NCBI RefSeq assembly: GCF_039543545.1
Contig: NZ_BAABJY010000002.1
Span: 1,116,001-1,180,000, forward strand
Direction of reading: 5' to 3'
Length of the DNA stretch: 64,000 bases
From: Luteimonas vadosa
GTDB lineage: Bacteria > Pseudomonadota > Gammaproteobacteria > Xanthomonadales > Xanthomonadaceae
Shown piece by piece: positions 1-10,365 of this stretch (positions are counted from its first letter, which is position 1; every line of letters begins with the position of its first letter). A model generated the notes under the pieces. That model had not been told where the DNA came from. It was given only the letters and a program-made list of their open reading frames with translations, and did not search any database. The translations under genes and the position numbers were made by a program.

Positions 1-491
1 TGGGTGGCGGCGTAGCAGCCACCGTCGACGATGGCGACGCCCGCGCCCTGGGCGGCGGACAGGAGGCTCTTGCGCAGTCCGGCGGAGTACGGCTCGCCGA
101 AATCAACATGCAGCACTTCCGTGCCCGGTTCCTCGCACAAGGTCGAGACGCGGCCCCAGGTGTAGTCGATCAGCTGGTCCGGACACGCCAGCACCCTCGG
201 GCCGAAGCGGTCGCCGATGCCGCCGACGGTATTGAGCGCCAGCACCGGCGCGGCGCCCAGGGCGCGGATCGCAGCCAGGTTCGCGCGATAGTTGATCCGG
301 TGCGGCGGAACCGAGTGTCCCTCGCCATGGCGGGCCAGGAACGCCACCCGCTTGCCGGCCAGCGTGCCGATGCGGAGCGGACCGGAGGGCGCACCGTACG
401 GCGTCTCCGGTTCCAGCGTCTCGATGTCCTCCAGCCCGGCCAGCTGGTACAGGCCGGTGCCGCCGATGATGGCCAGTGCGATGTCTTTCAT
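1..491 (-). CDS. S-methyl-5'-thioinosine / purine nucleoside phosphorylase (3' end beyond window)
   Basis: Phosphorolytic enzyme of purine and methylthio-nucleoside salvage: it splits a nucleoside with phosphate into base and ribose-1-phosphate. The visible 163 codons begin MKDIALAIIGGTGLYQL, with the family's N-terminal phosphate-binding GGTGLY, then RHGEGHSVPPHRINYRAN and LNTVGGIGDRF, the hallmarks of the PNP/MTAP family. The start at 491 was chosen because GGTGLY falls near residue 10 as in relatives. The gene runs off the left edge, so about the last third is missing and the residues that separate adenosine- from inosine-type substrates cannot be read. Gammaproteobacteria of this kind usually carry the methylthioinosine-specific form, which is the inference behind the name. 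The next gene, putP, lies upstream on the same strand with a gap of about 110 bases. Confidence 0.85.
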   Translation of the reverse strand, partial: MKDIALAIIGGTGLYQLAGLEDIETLEPETPYGAPSGPLRIGTLAGKRVAFLARHGEGHSVPPHRINYRANLAAIRALGAAPVLALNTVGGIGDRFGPRVLACPDQLIDYTWGRVSTLCEEPGTEVLHVDFGEPYSAGLRKSLLSAAQGAGVAIVDGGCYAAT

Positions 492-602
492 GTCCGTCGT
501 GTCCGTGGATGCCCTTCCGGGTTGAGCCTGCGCCGGCAGTCGGGGTCGGCCGTCGTCGGGACCCTCAATCTTCCGTCGCGGCACCGCGACCCCGCCGCCG
601 CA

Positions 603-2096
603 TCAGTATCCCGTTTCCTTCAGCGTCGCATGCACCTGCTGGTGCGTCGCCTGCAGGTCTGCGGCAGGCGGCTTGCCCATGCGGCTGACCACGACGATGG
701 CGATGCACGCTGCGATGAAACCCGGGACCAGTTCGTACAACGCGCTGCCCGTCTGTTTCCACAGGATCACCGTCAATGCACCGACGACCATGCCCGCCAG
801 CGCGCCGTTGCGCGTCATGCGCTGCCAGAACAGCGACAGGATCACCACCGGGCCGAAGGCGGCGCCGAAGCCAGCCCAGGCATAGGCCACCAGGCCCAGC
901 ACGCGGCTGTCCGGGTCGCGCGCCAGCCACAAGGCCACCAGCGACACCAGCAGCACGCTGGCGCGACCGACCCAGACCAGCTCGCGCTGGCCGGCGGCCG
1001 GTCGCAGGAAGCCGCGGTAGAAGTCCTCCGACAGCACGCTCGAGCAGACCAGCAGCTGGCTGGACAGGGTGCTCATCACCGCGGCCAGGATCGCGGACAG
1101 GATGATGCCCGCCACCCAAGGATTGAAGAGCAGTTCGACCAGGGCGATGAAGACGCGCTCCGGATTGGCATCCACCGGCACGGCCTGTTCCGGATGGGCG
1201 GCGAAGTAACCGATGCCCAGGAAGCCTACGATCATCGAGCCGCCTAGGCACAACATCATCCAGCTCATGCCGATGCGCCGCGCGCTCGGGATCGTGGCGA
1301 TGCTGTCGGCGGCCATGAACCGGGCCAGGATGTGCGGCTGGCCGAAGTAGCCCAGGCCCCAGCCCAGCAGCGACACGATGCCGATGAGGCCGAGCTCGCC
1401 ACCCCGGAACCAGTCAAGGCGCACCGGGTCGGAGGCCTGGATCGCTGCGATCGTGCTGTCCAGCCCGCCGGTGGTGGTCAGCAGCAACACCGGGGTGAGC
1501 AGCAGCGCGAACAGCATCAGCGTCCCCTGCGCGGTGTCGGTCCAACTCACTGCGAGGAAACCGCCGACCAGGGTGTAGAGGATGGTCACCGCCGCGCCCC
1601 ACCAGATCGCCTCGGCGTAGGGCATGCCGAACACGCTCTCGAACAGGCGCGCACCCGCCACCACGCCCGAGGCGCAGTACACGGCGAAGAACACGAGGAT
1701 CACCAGCGCCGACAGCACCCGCAGCGTGCGCCCGTGGTCGTGGAAGCGGTTCGTGAAGTAGTCCGGCAGGGTCAGGGCGTTGTCGCTGCGCTCGGTGTAC
1801 ACCCGCAACGGCCCGGCCACGAACTTCCAGTTGGCGTACGCGCCGGCGACCAGGCCCAAGGCGATCCAGGCCTCCGACACGCCCCCCAGGTAGAGCGCAC
1901 CGGGCAGGCCCATCAGCAACCAGCCGCTCATGTCCGAGGCCCCTGCCGACAGCGCCGTGACGTAGGGGCCCAGTGAGCGCCCGCCGAGGATGTAATCGTC
2001 GAAGGTCTTGGTCGAGCGCCAAGCCCAGAAGCCGATACCGACCATCATCAGCAGGTAGACGGCGAAGGTGATGAGCAGCGGCGTGCTGGCGGTCAT
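603..2096 (-). CDS. putP: Sodium/proline symporter PutP
   Basis: Inner-membrane Na+-coupled proline uptake protein of the sodium:solute symporter family. The 497 residues match the usual PutP length of about 500. The sequence starts MTASTPLLITFAVYLLMMVGIGFWAW and carries the diagnostic DDYILGGRSLGPYVTALSAGASDMSGWLLMG stretch around residues 33-63, divided here between TM1 and TM2, where family members place Na+ and proline ligands. About twelve further hydrophobic segments follow, and the tail is soluble. It stands alone, 275 bases downstream of folP in minus-strand order, so it probably has its own promoter in that gap. No putA is visible in this window. Family assignment is secure; proline specificity rests on close resemblance to PutP rather than to pantothenate or other SSS carriers. 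Confidence 0.93.
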   Translation of the reverse strand: MTASTPLLITFAVYLLMMVGIGFWAWRSTKTFDDYILGGRSLGPYVTALSAGASDMSGWLLMGLPGALYLGGVSEAWIALGLVAGAYANWKFVAGPLRVYTERSDNALTLPDYFTNRFHDHGRTLRVLSALVILVFFAVYCASGVVAGARLFESVFGMPYAEAIWWGAAVTILYTLVGGFLAVSWTDTAQGTLMLFALLLTPVLLLTTTGGLDSTIAAIQASDPVRLDWFRGGELGLIGIVSLLGWGLGYFGQPHILARFMAADSIATIPSARRIGMSWMMLCLGGSMIVGFLGIGYFAAHPEQAVPVDANPERVFIALVELLFNPWVAGIILSAILAAVMSTLSSQLLVCSSVLSEDFYRGFLRPAAGQRELVWVGRASVLLVSLVALWLARDPDSRVLGLVAYAWAGFGAAFGPVVILSLFWQRMTRNGALAGMVVGALTVILWKQTGSALYELVPGFIAACIAIVVVSRMGKPPAADLQATHQQVHATLKETGY

Positions 2097-2371
2097 GGCG
2101 TTCCCCCGGTCGATGCAATTCCCCAGCCTAACGCGGATCCCGGGTTGCTTGCACGGGGGAATCCGTGCTCAAGCCATGGAAACGGCGGATGGAGTTCCGC
2201 CTGCCCGTCATCGTGCCCCGTCGGATACACGCTTGCGGGGAGTGGGGTGCCCAGCAGCGACCCAGACCAGGATTCGTGCCGACACAGGTCATCTGCAGCC
2301 ACGACAGGGCGAGCCTGCGGGCATCCCTCCGACAGCGTGGAGACAGAGAAGGAGGCGTACGGCGGCCCTTC

Positions 2372-3271
2372 CTACTCCTCGGAGGGCCAGCGGATGCCCG
2401 GGCCCGGCGCTTCCGTCCTGGGCAGCGGGACGGCAGCCACTGCGTTCCACACCTTCAAGGCATCCACCGTGGCAGCGACGTCATGCACGCGCAGCAGCAT
2501 CGCGCCGCGTTGCGCGGCGATCAGCGCGGCGGCCGCGGAGGCGTGGATACGGTCGCGCGGATCCTCGCGGCCGGTGAGCTCGCCCAGGCTGCGCTTGCGC
2601 GACAGGCCGGCAAGCACGGGCACGCCCAGCTCTCCGAAGCGTTGCAGCTGCGCCAGCAGCGCCAGGTTGTGCGCCAGCGTCTTGCCGAAGCCGAACCCCG
2701 GGTCGGCGACGATGCGCTTGCGGTCGATGCCGGCCATCTCGGCGGCGAAGATGCGCTCGGCCAGGAACCGGTGCACGTCGGCGACCACGTCATCGTACTC
2801 CGGCGCCGCCTGCATCGAGCGCGGCTCGCCTTGCATGTGCATCAGCACGACCGGCACGCCCAGGGCCGCAGCGGCCTCCAGAGCACCTTCCCGGCGCAGC
2901 GCGTACACGTCGTTGACCATGCCCGCCCCGGCCTCGACCGCGGCGCGCATCACTTCGGGCTTGGAAGTGTCGATGCTGATGGGCAGCGTGGTTTCGCGCG
3001 CCAGTCGCTCGATGACCGGGACCACGCGGCGGAGCTCCTCGTCGACGGGCACGTCCCCCGCGCCCGGCCGGGTGCTCTCCCCACCAACGTCCAGCGCATC
3101 GGCGCCTTCGTCCGCCAGCCGCAGGCCATGGGCCACGGCATCCTCCACGCTGGCGTGCTCGCCACCGTCGGAAAAGGAATCCGGCGTGACATTGACGATG
3201 CCGATCACGCGCGGCCGGTCGAGCTTGATCGCGCGACCGGCGCAGTCGAGTTGCGGCGTGGTATCGAACAT
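2372..3271 (-). CDS. folP: Dihydropteroate synthase
   Basis: Cytosolic folate-pathway enzyme that joins 6-hydroxymethyl-dihydropterin pyrophosphate to p-aminobenzoate, and the target of sulfonamides. The 299-residue TIM barrel contains IGIVNVTPDSFSDGG near residue 23, DVGGESTRPGA near residue 62 for pyrophosphate binding, ISIDTSKPEV, and a C-terminal DPGFGFGK and GLSRKR for pterin and pABA contacts. It lies 183 bases downstream of ftsH on the same strand. The order rlmE-ftsH-folP is the ancestral gammaproteobacterial arrangement, although glmM, often next, is not present here. The start at 3271 gives the expected short N-terminal lead before the barrel. All catalytic motifs look intact, so it should be functional. 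Confidence 0.96.
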   Translation of the reverse strand: MFDTTPQLDCAGRAIKLDRPRVIGIVNVTPDSFSDGGEHASVEDAVAHGLRLADEGADALDVGGESTRPGAGDVPVDEELRRVVPVIERLARETTLPISIDTSKPEVMRAAVEAGAGMVNDVYALRREGALEAAAALGVPVVLMHMQGEPRSMQAAPEYDDVVADVHRFLAERIFAAEMAGIDRKRIVADPGFGFGKTLAHNLALLAQLQRFGELGVPVLAGLSRKRSLGELTGREDPRDRIHASAAAALIAAQRGAMLLRVHDVAATVDALKVWNAVAAVPLPRTEAPGPGIRWPSEE

Positions 3272-3454
3272 GGGGCGGGTTTCCGGCGGTGGCTTCGCAC
3301 CAGCGTACCCGCGGCCCGGCTTTCGACAAAGCCGCCGGGGCCATAGCTCTCCCCCGGCATCCGCTTGGCCACTCTCCCGCGGCAGTCCCGGTGGGCGCCC
3401 CAGCGGAGGGCACCCGTGGAGGGGGTCGTGTTAGCCGGTCCCCGTCGTACCGGG

Positions 3455-5368
<1,914 letters not shown>

Positions 5369-5482
5369 TCAATTGGATTCCTCGCCGCCGCACGGCGGGC
5401 AGGCGCCGGGGCAAGCGTTTGCGGGGGAAGGCCGCGCGATGGGGGTCAGGACTGCCATATGCTCTCGTCAGGTACGTCGATG

Positions 5483-6115
5483 TTACTTGGTGGCCGCCAG
5501 CCGGCCCTGCGCCAGCGCGTAGACCTCCGGCGACCGCTTGCGGGAGGCCGCCGGCTTGCGGATCGCGACCTTGGCGTACCGCCGCCGCAACTCCCGCACG
5601 TACTCGTCGAACCCGGTGCCCTGGAACAGCTTCGCCAGGAAGGCGCCGCCCGGACGCAGGTGCTCGTCGGCGAACGCCATGGCCAACTCCGCCAGGTGCA
5701 TCGCACGCGGCTGGTCGACCGACTCCACACCACTCTTATTGGGGGCCATGTCGGACAGCACAAGGTCCACGAGCTGTCCGTCGAGCATCGATTCCAGCCT
5801 CGACAAGACCATATCCTCCCTGAAATCGCCATGAAGGAAGTCCACGCCCGCCAATGGCGGCATCTCCAGGATATCCAGCGCGATCACCCGTCCATCGTCG
5901 CCGAGCGCCTGCCGCACCCATTGCGACCAGCCTCCCGGCGCAGCGCCCAGGTCGACCACCACCATGCCCGGCTTGAGCAGGCGGTCGCGGGCGACCAGCT
6001 CCTCGAGCTTGTACGCCGCGCGCGAGCGCAGGCCATCGGCCTGCGCCTTCTTGACGTACGGGTCGGAGAAATGCTCCTTCAGCCAGCGCTGGCTGCTTTT
6101 GCTGCGGGTGGCCAT
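5483..6115 (-). CDS. rlmE: 23S rRNA (uridine-2'-O)-methyltransferase RlmE (FtsJ/RrmJ)
   Basis: SAM-dependent heat-shock methyltransferase that 2'-O-methylates U2552 of 23S rRNA in the 50S subunit. The 210 residues start MATRSKSSQRWLKEHFSDPYV, the typical N-terminus with SRAAYKLEEL next (the catalytic first Lys lies here), followed by the SAM motif VVDLGAAPGGWSQW, ALDILEM, the catalytic DLVLSDMAPN with the motif Asp, and GGAFLAKLFQG with the second catalytic Lys. The K-D-K-E style tetrad is therefore present. It is divergent from yhbY across 97 bases, the usual arrangement, so that gap should hold both promoters. Confidence 0.97.
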   Translation of the reverse strand: MATRSKSSQRWLKEHFSDPYVKKAQADGLRSRAAYKLEELVARDRLLKPGMVVVDLGAAPGGWSQWVRQALGDDGRVIALDILEMPPLAGVDFLHGDFREDMVLSRLESMLDGQLVDLVLSDMAPNKSGVESVDQPRAMHLAELAMAFADEHLRPGGAFLAKLFQGTGFDEYVRELRRRYAKVAIRKPAASRKRSPEVYALAQGRLAATK

Positions 6116-6212
6116 GGCGGGGATCCGGGCGCTGAAACGCCGGAAAAATCAGGGCTTTGCGGGTCGCCATGATACCCTGCGCGCCCCCCTCACGTTTGTG
6201 GCAAGGCTTTCC

Positions 6213-6623
6213 ATGGCGCAAGACAAACCGGCTCGTGGATCGACCCGCAAGCCCGCCCGCAGCCGTCCCCCCGCTGCCACGGGCCGTGCCCGTCCGGCCC
6301 CGGTCGAATCCACGCACGATTCCGCCGACCTGAGCATGGCCCAGACCCGCTTCCTGCGCGGCCAGGCGCACGGCCTCAAGGCGATGCTGCAAGTCGGCGG
6401 CAAGGGGCTGACCGATGCCGTGGTCGCCGAGGTCGATGCGGCGCTCGAACACCATGAGCTGATCAAGGTGAAGATCGCGGCGGAAGACCGTGAGGCACGA
6501 GACGCGCTTGGCGCTGCGCTGGCGGAGCGCTGCCGGGCTGCCCTGGTGCAGCGCATCGGCCACGTCGTCGTCCTGTATCGCCAGAGCCGGGACAAGCGTC
6601 AGATCGTCTTGCCACGCGCCTGA
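6213..6623 (+). CDS. yhbY: YhbY family RNA-binding (CRM domain) protein
   Basis: Small ribosome-assembly factor that associates with pre-50S particles. The CRM domain begins at QTRFLRGQAHGLKAMLQVGGKGLT (second half split for this note), with the GKGLT loop that corresponds to the RNA-binding GxxG of the family, and ends near VLYRQS. About 40 basic, proline-rich residues precede it; relatives usually begin close to the domain. I chose ATG 6213 because an AAGG lies six bases upstream, whereas an internal ATG at 6336 has no ribosome-binding site. The stop overlaps the next gene's ATG by one base (TGATG), suggesting coupled translation. Confidence 0.9.
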   Translation: MAQDKPARGSTRKPARSRPPAATGRARPAPVESTHDSADLSMAQTRFLRGQAHGLKAMLQVGGKGLTDAVVAEVDAALEHHELIKVKIAAEDREARDALGAALAERCRAALVQRIGHVVVLYRQSRDKRQIVLPRA

Positions 6624-6997
6624 TGCAACTGGTCCACGAGCGCCCGGATTTCGCCTGGTTCCTGCGCGGCGCCGACGGCAGCTCGGCCCTCGTCAACGAG
6701 CGCACCTTGCGTTCCAGTTTCATCATCACGCCCGAGACGCTGGTGGAGCAGTGGCCGGCAACCGACGCCTCGACGCTTTCGACCGCCGACCTCGAACCCC
6801 TGCTCGCGTTCGAACCCGAGCTTGTCGTGCTGGGCACCGGCGCGACCCAGGCCTTCCCGCCCCCCGAAACGCTGGCCGCCTGCCTGGGCCGGGGCGTGGG
6901 GCTGGAGGCGATGACCAATGCCGCGGCGGCGCGCACGTTCAACGTGCTCGCGGGCGAAGGACGCCGCGTCGTGGCCGGCTTCATCATCGGCAGCTGA
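6623..6997 (+). CDS. Mth938-like domain protein (DUF498 family)
   Basis: A 124-residue protein of unknown biochemical role. Family features visible are the N-terminal strand FAWFLRGADGSSALVNER, SFIITPETLVEQWP, LLAFEPELVVLGTGA and the C-terminal ARTFNVLAGEGRRVVAGFIIG, which together form the Mth938/NDUFAF3-like fold. Eukaryotic relatives (NDUFAF3) help respiratory complex I assembly; whether that applies here cannot be judged from the sequence. It is translationally coupled to yhbY by a one-base overlap and converges on nlpD across the repeat-filled gap 6998-7331. Confidence 0.88.
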   Translation: MQLVHERPDFAWFLRGADGSSALVNERTLRSSFIITPETLVEQWPATDASTLSTADLEPLLAFEPELVVLGTGATQAFPPPETLAACLGRGVGLEAMTNAAAARTFNVLAGEGRRVVAGFIIGS

Positions 6998-7331
6998 TTC
7001 CCACGCCCTCCATTGGGCAATGAGGCTGGCGATGCGGCGCGACGGGTCCTGCAGCGGGTCGACCGCCCTTCCCATGGTCGCGGGCGAAGTGTTGCCGGTC
7101 CCCTGTGCACGATGGCAGGTCGACGAGCATCACCCGCTGCGCCGGGGCCGGGGATCCGCCCCGGAGCCGGCGCGAGGGCCTTAGCGGCGTGGAAGGTACT
7201 GAAGCGGGTCGACGGGCTTGCCGTGGTAGCGGGCGAGTCGACGCGCATTGCAATCCGCTGGATTGCGCGTCGACGAGCGCCCGGCGCGCTGCGCCGGGCC
7301 GGGGATCCGCCCCGGAGCCGGCGCGAGGGCC
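6998..7331. repeat. Tandem copies of the nlpD 3' end in the yhbY-nlpD convergent gap
   Basis: The gap holds extra copies of the last part of nlpD plus its 3' flank. Bases 7147-7232 repeat 7298-7383 almost exactly (one difference, 7202 A against 7353 C), an offset of 151 bases. An older, degraded copy lies about 150 bases further left, its GCAGCGGGTCGAC at 7051-7063 aligning with 7201 and 7352. Read on the minus strand, each copy still encodes a version of YHGKPVDPLQYLPRR: intact in the gene and at 7184-7230, decayed to HGKAVDPLQDPSRR in the oldest. Between the two good copies lies an inverted repeat, GTCGACGCGCA at 7237 against TGCGCGTCGAC ending at 7274. Confidence 0.85.
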
Positions 7332-8120
7332 TTAGCGGCGTGGAAGGTACTGCAGCGGGTCGACGGGCTTGCCGTGGTAGCGGATCTCGAAGTGCAGCAT
7401 GTCGCGCGCTGCGCCACTGCGGCCCATCACCGCGATCTGCTGCCCGGCGGTGACGCGCTGGCCCTCGTTGGCCAGTCTTTCCCGGTTGTGTCCGTAGGCC
7501 GACAACCATTGGTCGTCGTGCTTGACGATGATCAGTTCGCCGTAACCCACCAGGCCGGAGCCCGAATACACCACCACGCCATCACCGGCGGCGCGGACCG
7601 GCTGCCCGGCGTTGCCCGCGATGTCGATGCCCTGGCGCGTCGGGTCGCCCGACGCGTAGCGCGAAACCACCTGGCCGTCCGCCGGCCAGCGCCACGCCAC
7701 GCTGCTGCTCACCGGTGGCGACGGCGTGGGGCGGGGAGGCGTTTGCGTCGGCCGGACCGCCGAACGCGCGCGGCTGCCGCCCGAGGCGGGGCGCGGTGGC
7801 GGCGTGGACGGCCGCTGCGCCACGTAGCGCGATGGATACAGGCGCAGCCGTTGCCCGGGATAGATCGTGTAGGGCGGCGCGATCCCGTTCCACATCGCCA
7901 GGTCCAGCGGGCTGATCCCGTTGCTGGTGGCGATGCGGTAGAGCGTATCCCCCCGCTGCACGATCGCGGTCGCACCCGGCTTGGGCGTGGAGACCCGTTG
8001 CGCGCCCCGGGACCCGCCTTCGCGCACCACCTTGGTGGTGCCGCACGCCGCCAGGAGCCCGGCGACGGCCATCGCCACCAGGACCAGAAAGACGAGTCTG
8101 TTCACGTTTCCATGCGTCAT
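7332..8120 (-). CDS. nlpD: NlpD-type lipoprotein, LysM and M23 peptidase-fold domains
   Basis: Outer-membrane lipoprotein activator of cell-separation amidases (in E. coli NlpD activates AmiC). The 262 residues begin MTHGNVNRLVFLVLVAMAV with lipobox LLAACG, then a LysM domain at about residues 53-97 (VQRGDTLYRIATSNGI, YPGQRLRLYP), a proline/serine-rich linker, and an M23 domain from about 150 (GQGIDIAG-type core, AYGHN, LHFEIRYHGKPVDPLQYL). The M23 zinc ligands look incomplete: RQGIDIAG lacks the HxxxD His, as expected for a non-catalytic LytM activator. Its ATG overlaps the yqaA stop by four bases. The C-terminal coding segment has been copied downstream (see 6998-7331). Confidence 0.92.
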   Translation of the reverse strand: MTHGNVNRLVFLVLVAMAVAGLLAACGTTKVVREGGSRGAQRVSTPKPGATAIVQRGDTLYRIATSNGISPLDLAMWNGIAPPYTIYPGQRLRLYPSRYVAQRPSTPPPRPASGGSRARSAVRPTQTPPRPTPSPPVSSSVAWRWPADGQVVSRYASGDPTRQGIDIAGNAGQPVRAAGDGVVVYSGSGLVGYGELIIVKHDDQWLSAYGHNRERLANEGQRVTAGQQIAVMGRSGAARDMLHFEIRYHGKPVDPLQYLPRR

Positions 8121-8701
8121 GCGCGCAACTCCAGCCATGCGACGGCCAGGAGCACGAGGAGCGCAACGGCCCAGCCGAGTATCTCGATGTAGCGGCGCAA
8201 GCCGCGTTCCAGCCGCTCGCCACCCCAGGCGATCAGGCCGGCGACCAGGAAGAACCGTATGCCGCGGCCGATGAACGAACCCAGCACGAAGGGCAGGAGC
8301 GCGATCCCGGTCGCACCGGAGGCGATGGTGAACACCTTGTACGGGATCGGCGTGAACGCAGCCACGAACACGATCCAGAACCCATGGCGGACGAACAGTT
8401 CCTGTATGTGGTTGAAAGTCTCGTCCCAACCCATCTTCACCATCCACGGCCAGATCGCATCCAGCGCGAAATGGCCGATCGCGTAGCCCAACAGGCCGCC
8501 CAATACCGACGCCACCGTGCACAGCAGGGCGAACCTCCACCAGGACCCGGGTTTTGCCAAGGCCATCGGCGCAAGCATCACGTCCGGCGGCACCGGGAAA
8601 ATCACCGATTCGGACGCGCTCAGCAGCGCGAGGTAGCGCGGGGCGTGGCGGTGGCGCGCCCATTGCAGGGCGCGGTCGTAGAGCGGCCCGAACAGCCGCA
8701 T
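8117..8701 (-). CDS. yqaA: YqaA family DedA-like inner-membrane protein
   Basis: A 194-residue membrane protein of the SNARE-associated/DedA (VTT) superfamily. Visible are MRLFGPLYDRALQWARHRHAPRYL, the family's FPVPPDVMLAPMAL loop near residue 36, GYAIGHFALDAIWPW, and the conserved FVAAFTPIPYKVFTIASGA segment that corresponds to the re-entrant PxPxK loop. Relatives take part in membrane lipid handling and proton-motive-force maintenance; the substrate here is unknown. It sits in the conserved surE-pcm-yqaA-nlpD block, one base overlapping pcm and four bases overlapping nlpD, so the four are probably one translationally coupled operon. Confidence 0.92.
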   Translation of the reverse strand: MRLFGPLYDRALQWARHRHAPRYLALLSASESVIFPVPPDVMLAPMALAKPGSWWRFALLCTVASVLGGLLGYAIGHFALDAIWPWMVKMGWDETFNHIQELFVRHGFWIVFVAAFTPIPYKVFTIASGATGIALLPFVLGSFIGRGIRFFLVAGLIAWGGERLERGLRRYIEILGWAVALLVLLAVAWLELRA

Positions 8702-9399
8702 CAGTCGACCAGGCCCGACAGCAGCGGGACGAAGACCACCGACGCGATCTCGGATTGTTCCAAGGTGCCGTCCTCGCGCTTGGCCACGCAGAGCAGCGAC
8801 TGCGCACTCCCGCCGCCCACCGGCGCGACCAGCACGCCGCCCGGGGCGAGCTGTTCGGTCAGCGGGTCGACCAGCGCGGGCGCGCCGGCGGTCACCAGAA
8901 TGCCGTCGTAGGGACCGTTCTCCGGCCAGCCGATGCGGCCGTCGTCGTGCTTGCTGCGGATGTCCAGGCCCAGTGAGCGGAATCGCTTGCGGGCCACGCG
9001 CAGGAGTTCGCCGATGCGCTCGACCGTGTGGACCTGGAGCCCCAGCGCGGCCAGGATCGTCGCCTGGTAGCCCGAGCCGGTGCCCACTTCCAGCACGCGC
9101 CTGGGTTCCCGGCCTTCGGAGAACAGCGCCTCGGTCATCCTGGCGACCACCCAGGGCTGGGAAATCGTCTGGCCGCGGCCGATCGGCAGCGCGGTGTCCT
9201 CGTAGGCGCGCGTGGCCAGCGCCTCGTCGACGAACAGGTGGCGAGGCACGGTGCGGATGGCGTTGAGCACCCGCTCGTCACGGATGCCGGCGCTGTGGGG
9301 CGTCCCCGCGCGCAGGCGGTCGATCAGCCGGTCGCGCACGCGCTGCGACGTCATTCCCATCCCGATGGCCTCGGGTTGCAGGCGCAGGCGCGCGGTCAT
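8701..9399 (-). CDS. pcm: Protein-L-isoaspartate O-methyltransferase
   Basis: Cytosolic repair enzyme that uses SAM to methylate isoaspartyl residues in aged proteins. The 232 residues start MTARLRLQPEAIGMGMTSQRVRDRLIDRL. Visible are the PCMT signature region RHLFVDEALATRAYEDTALPIGRGQTIS and the SAM-binding VLEVGTGSGYQATILA. The ATG at 9399 overlaps the surE stop by four bases (ATGA), and its TGA overlaps the yqaA start by one. Co-location with surE is a classic stationary-phase survival pairing. Full length, nothing missing. Confidence 0.96.
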   Translation of the reverse strand: MTARLRLQPEAIGMGMTSQRVRDRLIDRLRAGTPHSAGIRDERVLNAIRTVPRHLFVDEALATRAYEDTALPIGRGQTISQPWVVARMTEALFSEGREPRRVLEVGTGSGYQATILAALGLQVHTVERIGELLRVARKRFRSLGLDIRSKHDDGRIGWPENGPYDGILVTAGAPALVDPLTEQLAPGGVLVAPVGGGSAQSLLCVAKREDGTLEQSEIASVVFVPLLSGLVD

Positions 9400-10193
9400 G
9401 CGGCGTGGTCCCCGCGGCGCGGGGCGTCGAGTTCCTGCGCCAGGCCGTCGACCCAGCTCGAGACCTGCTCGAGTGCCTGGTAGCGGGTCAGGTCCACGTG
9501 GATCGGGGTGATCGAGATGTGGCCGCTGCGCACGGCATGGAAGTCGGTCCCCGGGCCGGCATCCTGCTCGGGACCGGCCGCGCCGATCCACCACCAGCTG
9601 CGTCCACGCGGGTCGTCCAGCGGCACGCAGGGTTCGGCGCGGTGGCGGTTGCCCAGGCGGGTCACTTCGAAGCCGACCACCTCGTCCCACGCCCTGTCGG
9701 GCACGTTGACGTTGAGGATGGTGTCGGCGGGCAATGGGTCGGCGCACAGGCGCGCCACGATCTCGACCGCGGCCCGGGCCGCGGTGTCGAAATGCTTGCC
9801 GGCATGGGCTTCGCAGGCCAGCGACACGGCCACCGCGGGCAGGCCCAGGAAGCGGCCCTCCATCGCGGCGGCGACGGTGCCCGAATAGATGACGTCGTCG
9901 CCCAGGTTGGCGGAGTTGTTGATGCCCGAGACCACCAGGTCGGGCTCTTCCTCCAGCATGCCGGTGATCGCCACGTGCACGCAGTCGGTCGGCGTGCCGT
10001 AGACCTTCCAGGTCGCCTCGTCGATGGCGACCACGCGCAGCGGCGAATCGAGCGTCAGCGAATTGCTGGCGCCGGAGCGATCCCGGTCGGGCGCGACCAC
10101 GAACACCTGGTGGCCGGCGTCGCGGAGGCCTTGGGCGAGGATGCGGATGCCGGGGGCGTCGACGCCGTCGTCGTTACTGACCAGCACTCTCAT
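9396..10193 (-). CDS. surE: 5'/3'-nucleotidase SurE
   Basis: Metal-dependent nucleotidase acting on nucleoside monophosphates in stress survival. The 265 residues start MRVLVSNDDGVDAPGI, with the catalytic acidic pair DD at residues 8-9, followed by VAPDRDRSGASNSLTL, VYGTPTDCV, and the metal-binding Asn in VVSGINNSANLGDDVIYSGTVAAA. The start at 10193 is fixed by the conserved first strand. It is the first gene of the surE-pcm-yqaA-nlpD run, and its stop overlaps pcm. The divergent neighbour smrA begins 172 bases away, so promoters for both lie in between. Confidence 0.97.
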   Translation of the reverse strand: MRVLVSNDDGVDAPGIRILAQGLRDAGHQVFVVAPDRDRSGASNSLTLDSPLRVVAIDEATWKVYGTPTDCVHVAITGMLEEEPDLVVSGINNSANLGDDVIYSGTVAAAMEGRFLGLPAVAVSLACEAHAGKHFDTAARAAVEIVARLCADPLPADTILNVNVPDRAWDEVVGFEVTRLGNRHRAEPCVPLDDPRGRSWWWIGAAGPEQDAGPGTDFHAVRSGHISITPIHVDLTRYQALEQVSSWVDGLAQELDAPRRGDHAA

Positions 10194-10365
10194 TCGGAAT
10201 CCAAGGGCATGGAGCGGTCTGCCGGGCCTTCTGGCGTTGCGATTGCGCGACATGATAGCGGATGCCGCCGCGGCATCCGACCCTGGCCTGGCCACGCCGT
10301 CCCCGGGCCGGGACCATGCGATCCGCCGCGCCCGGTCGCGTTGCATCCGCGCTACGCTTGGGCCC

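Noticed and set aside
2145..3434. 429-codon plus frame opposite folP
   Set aside because: Antisense to intact folP and Ser-rich in shadow style.
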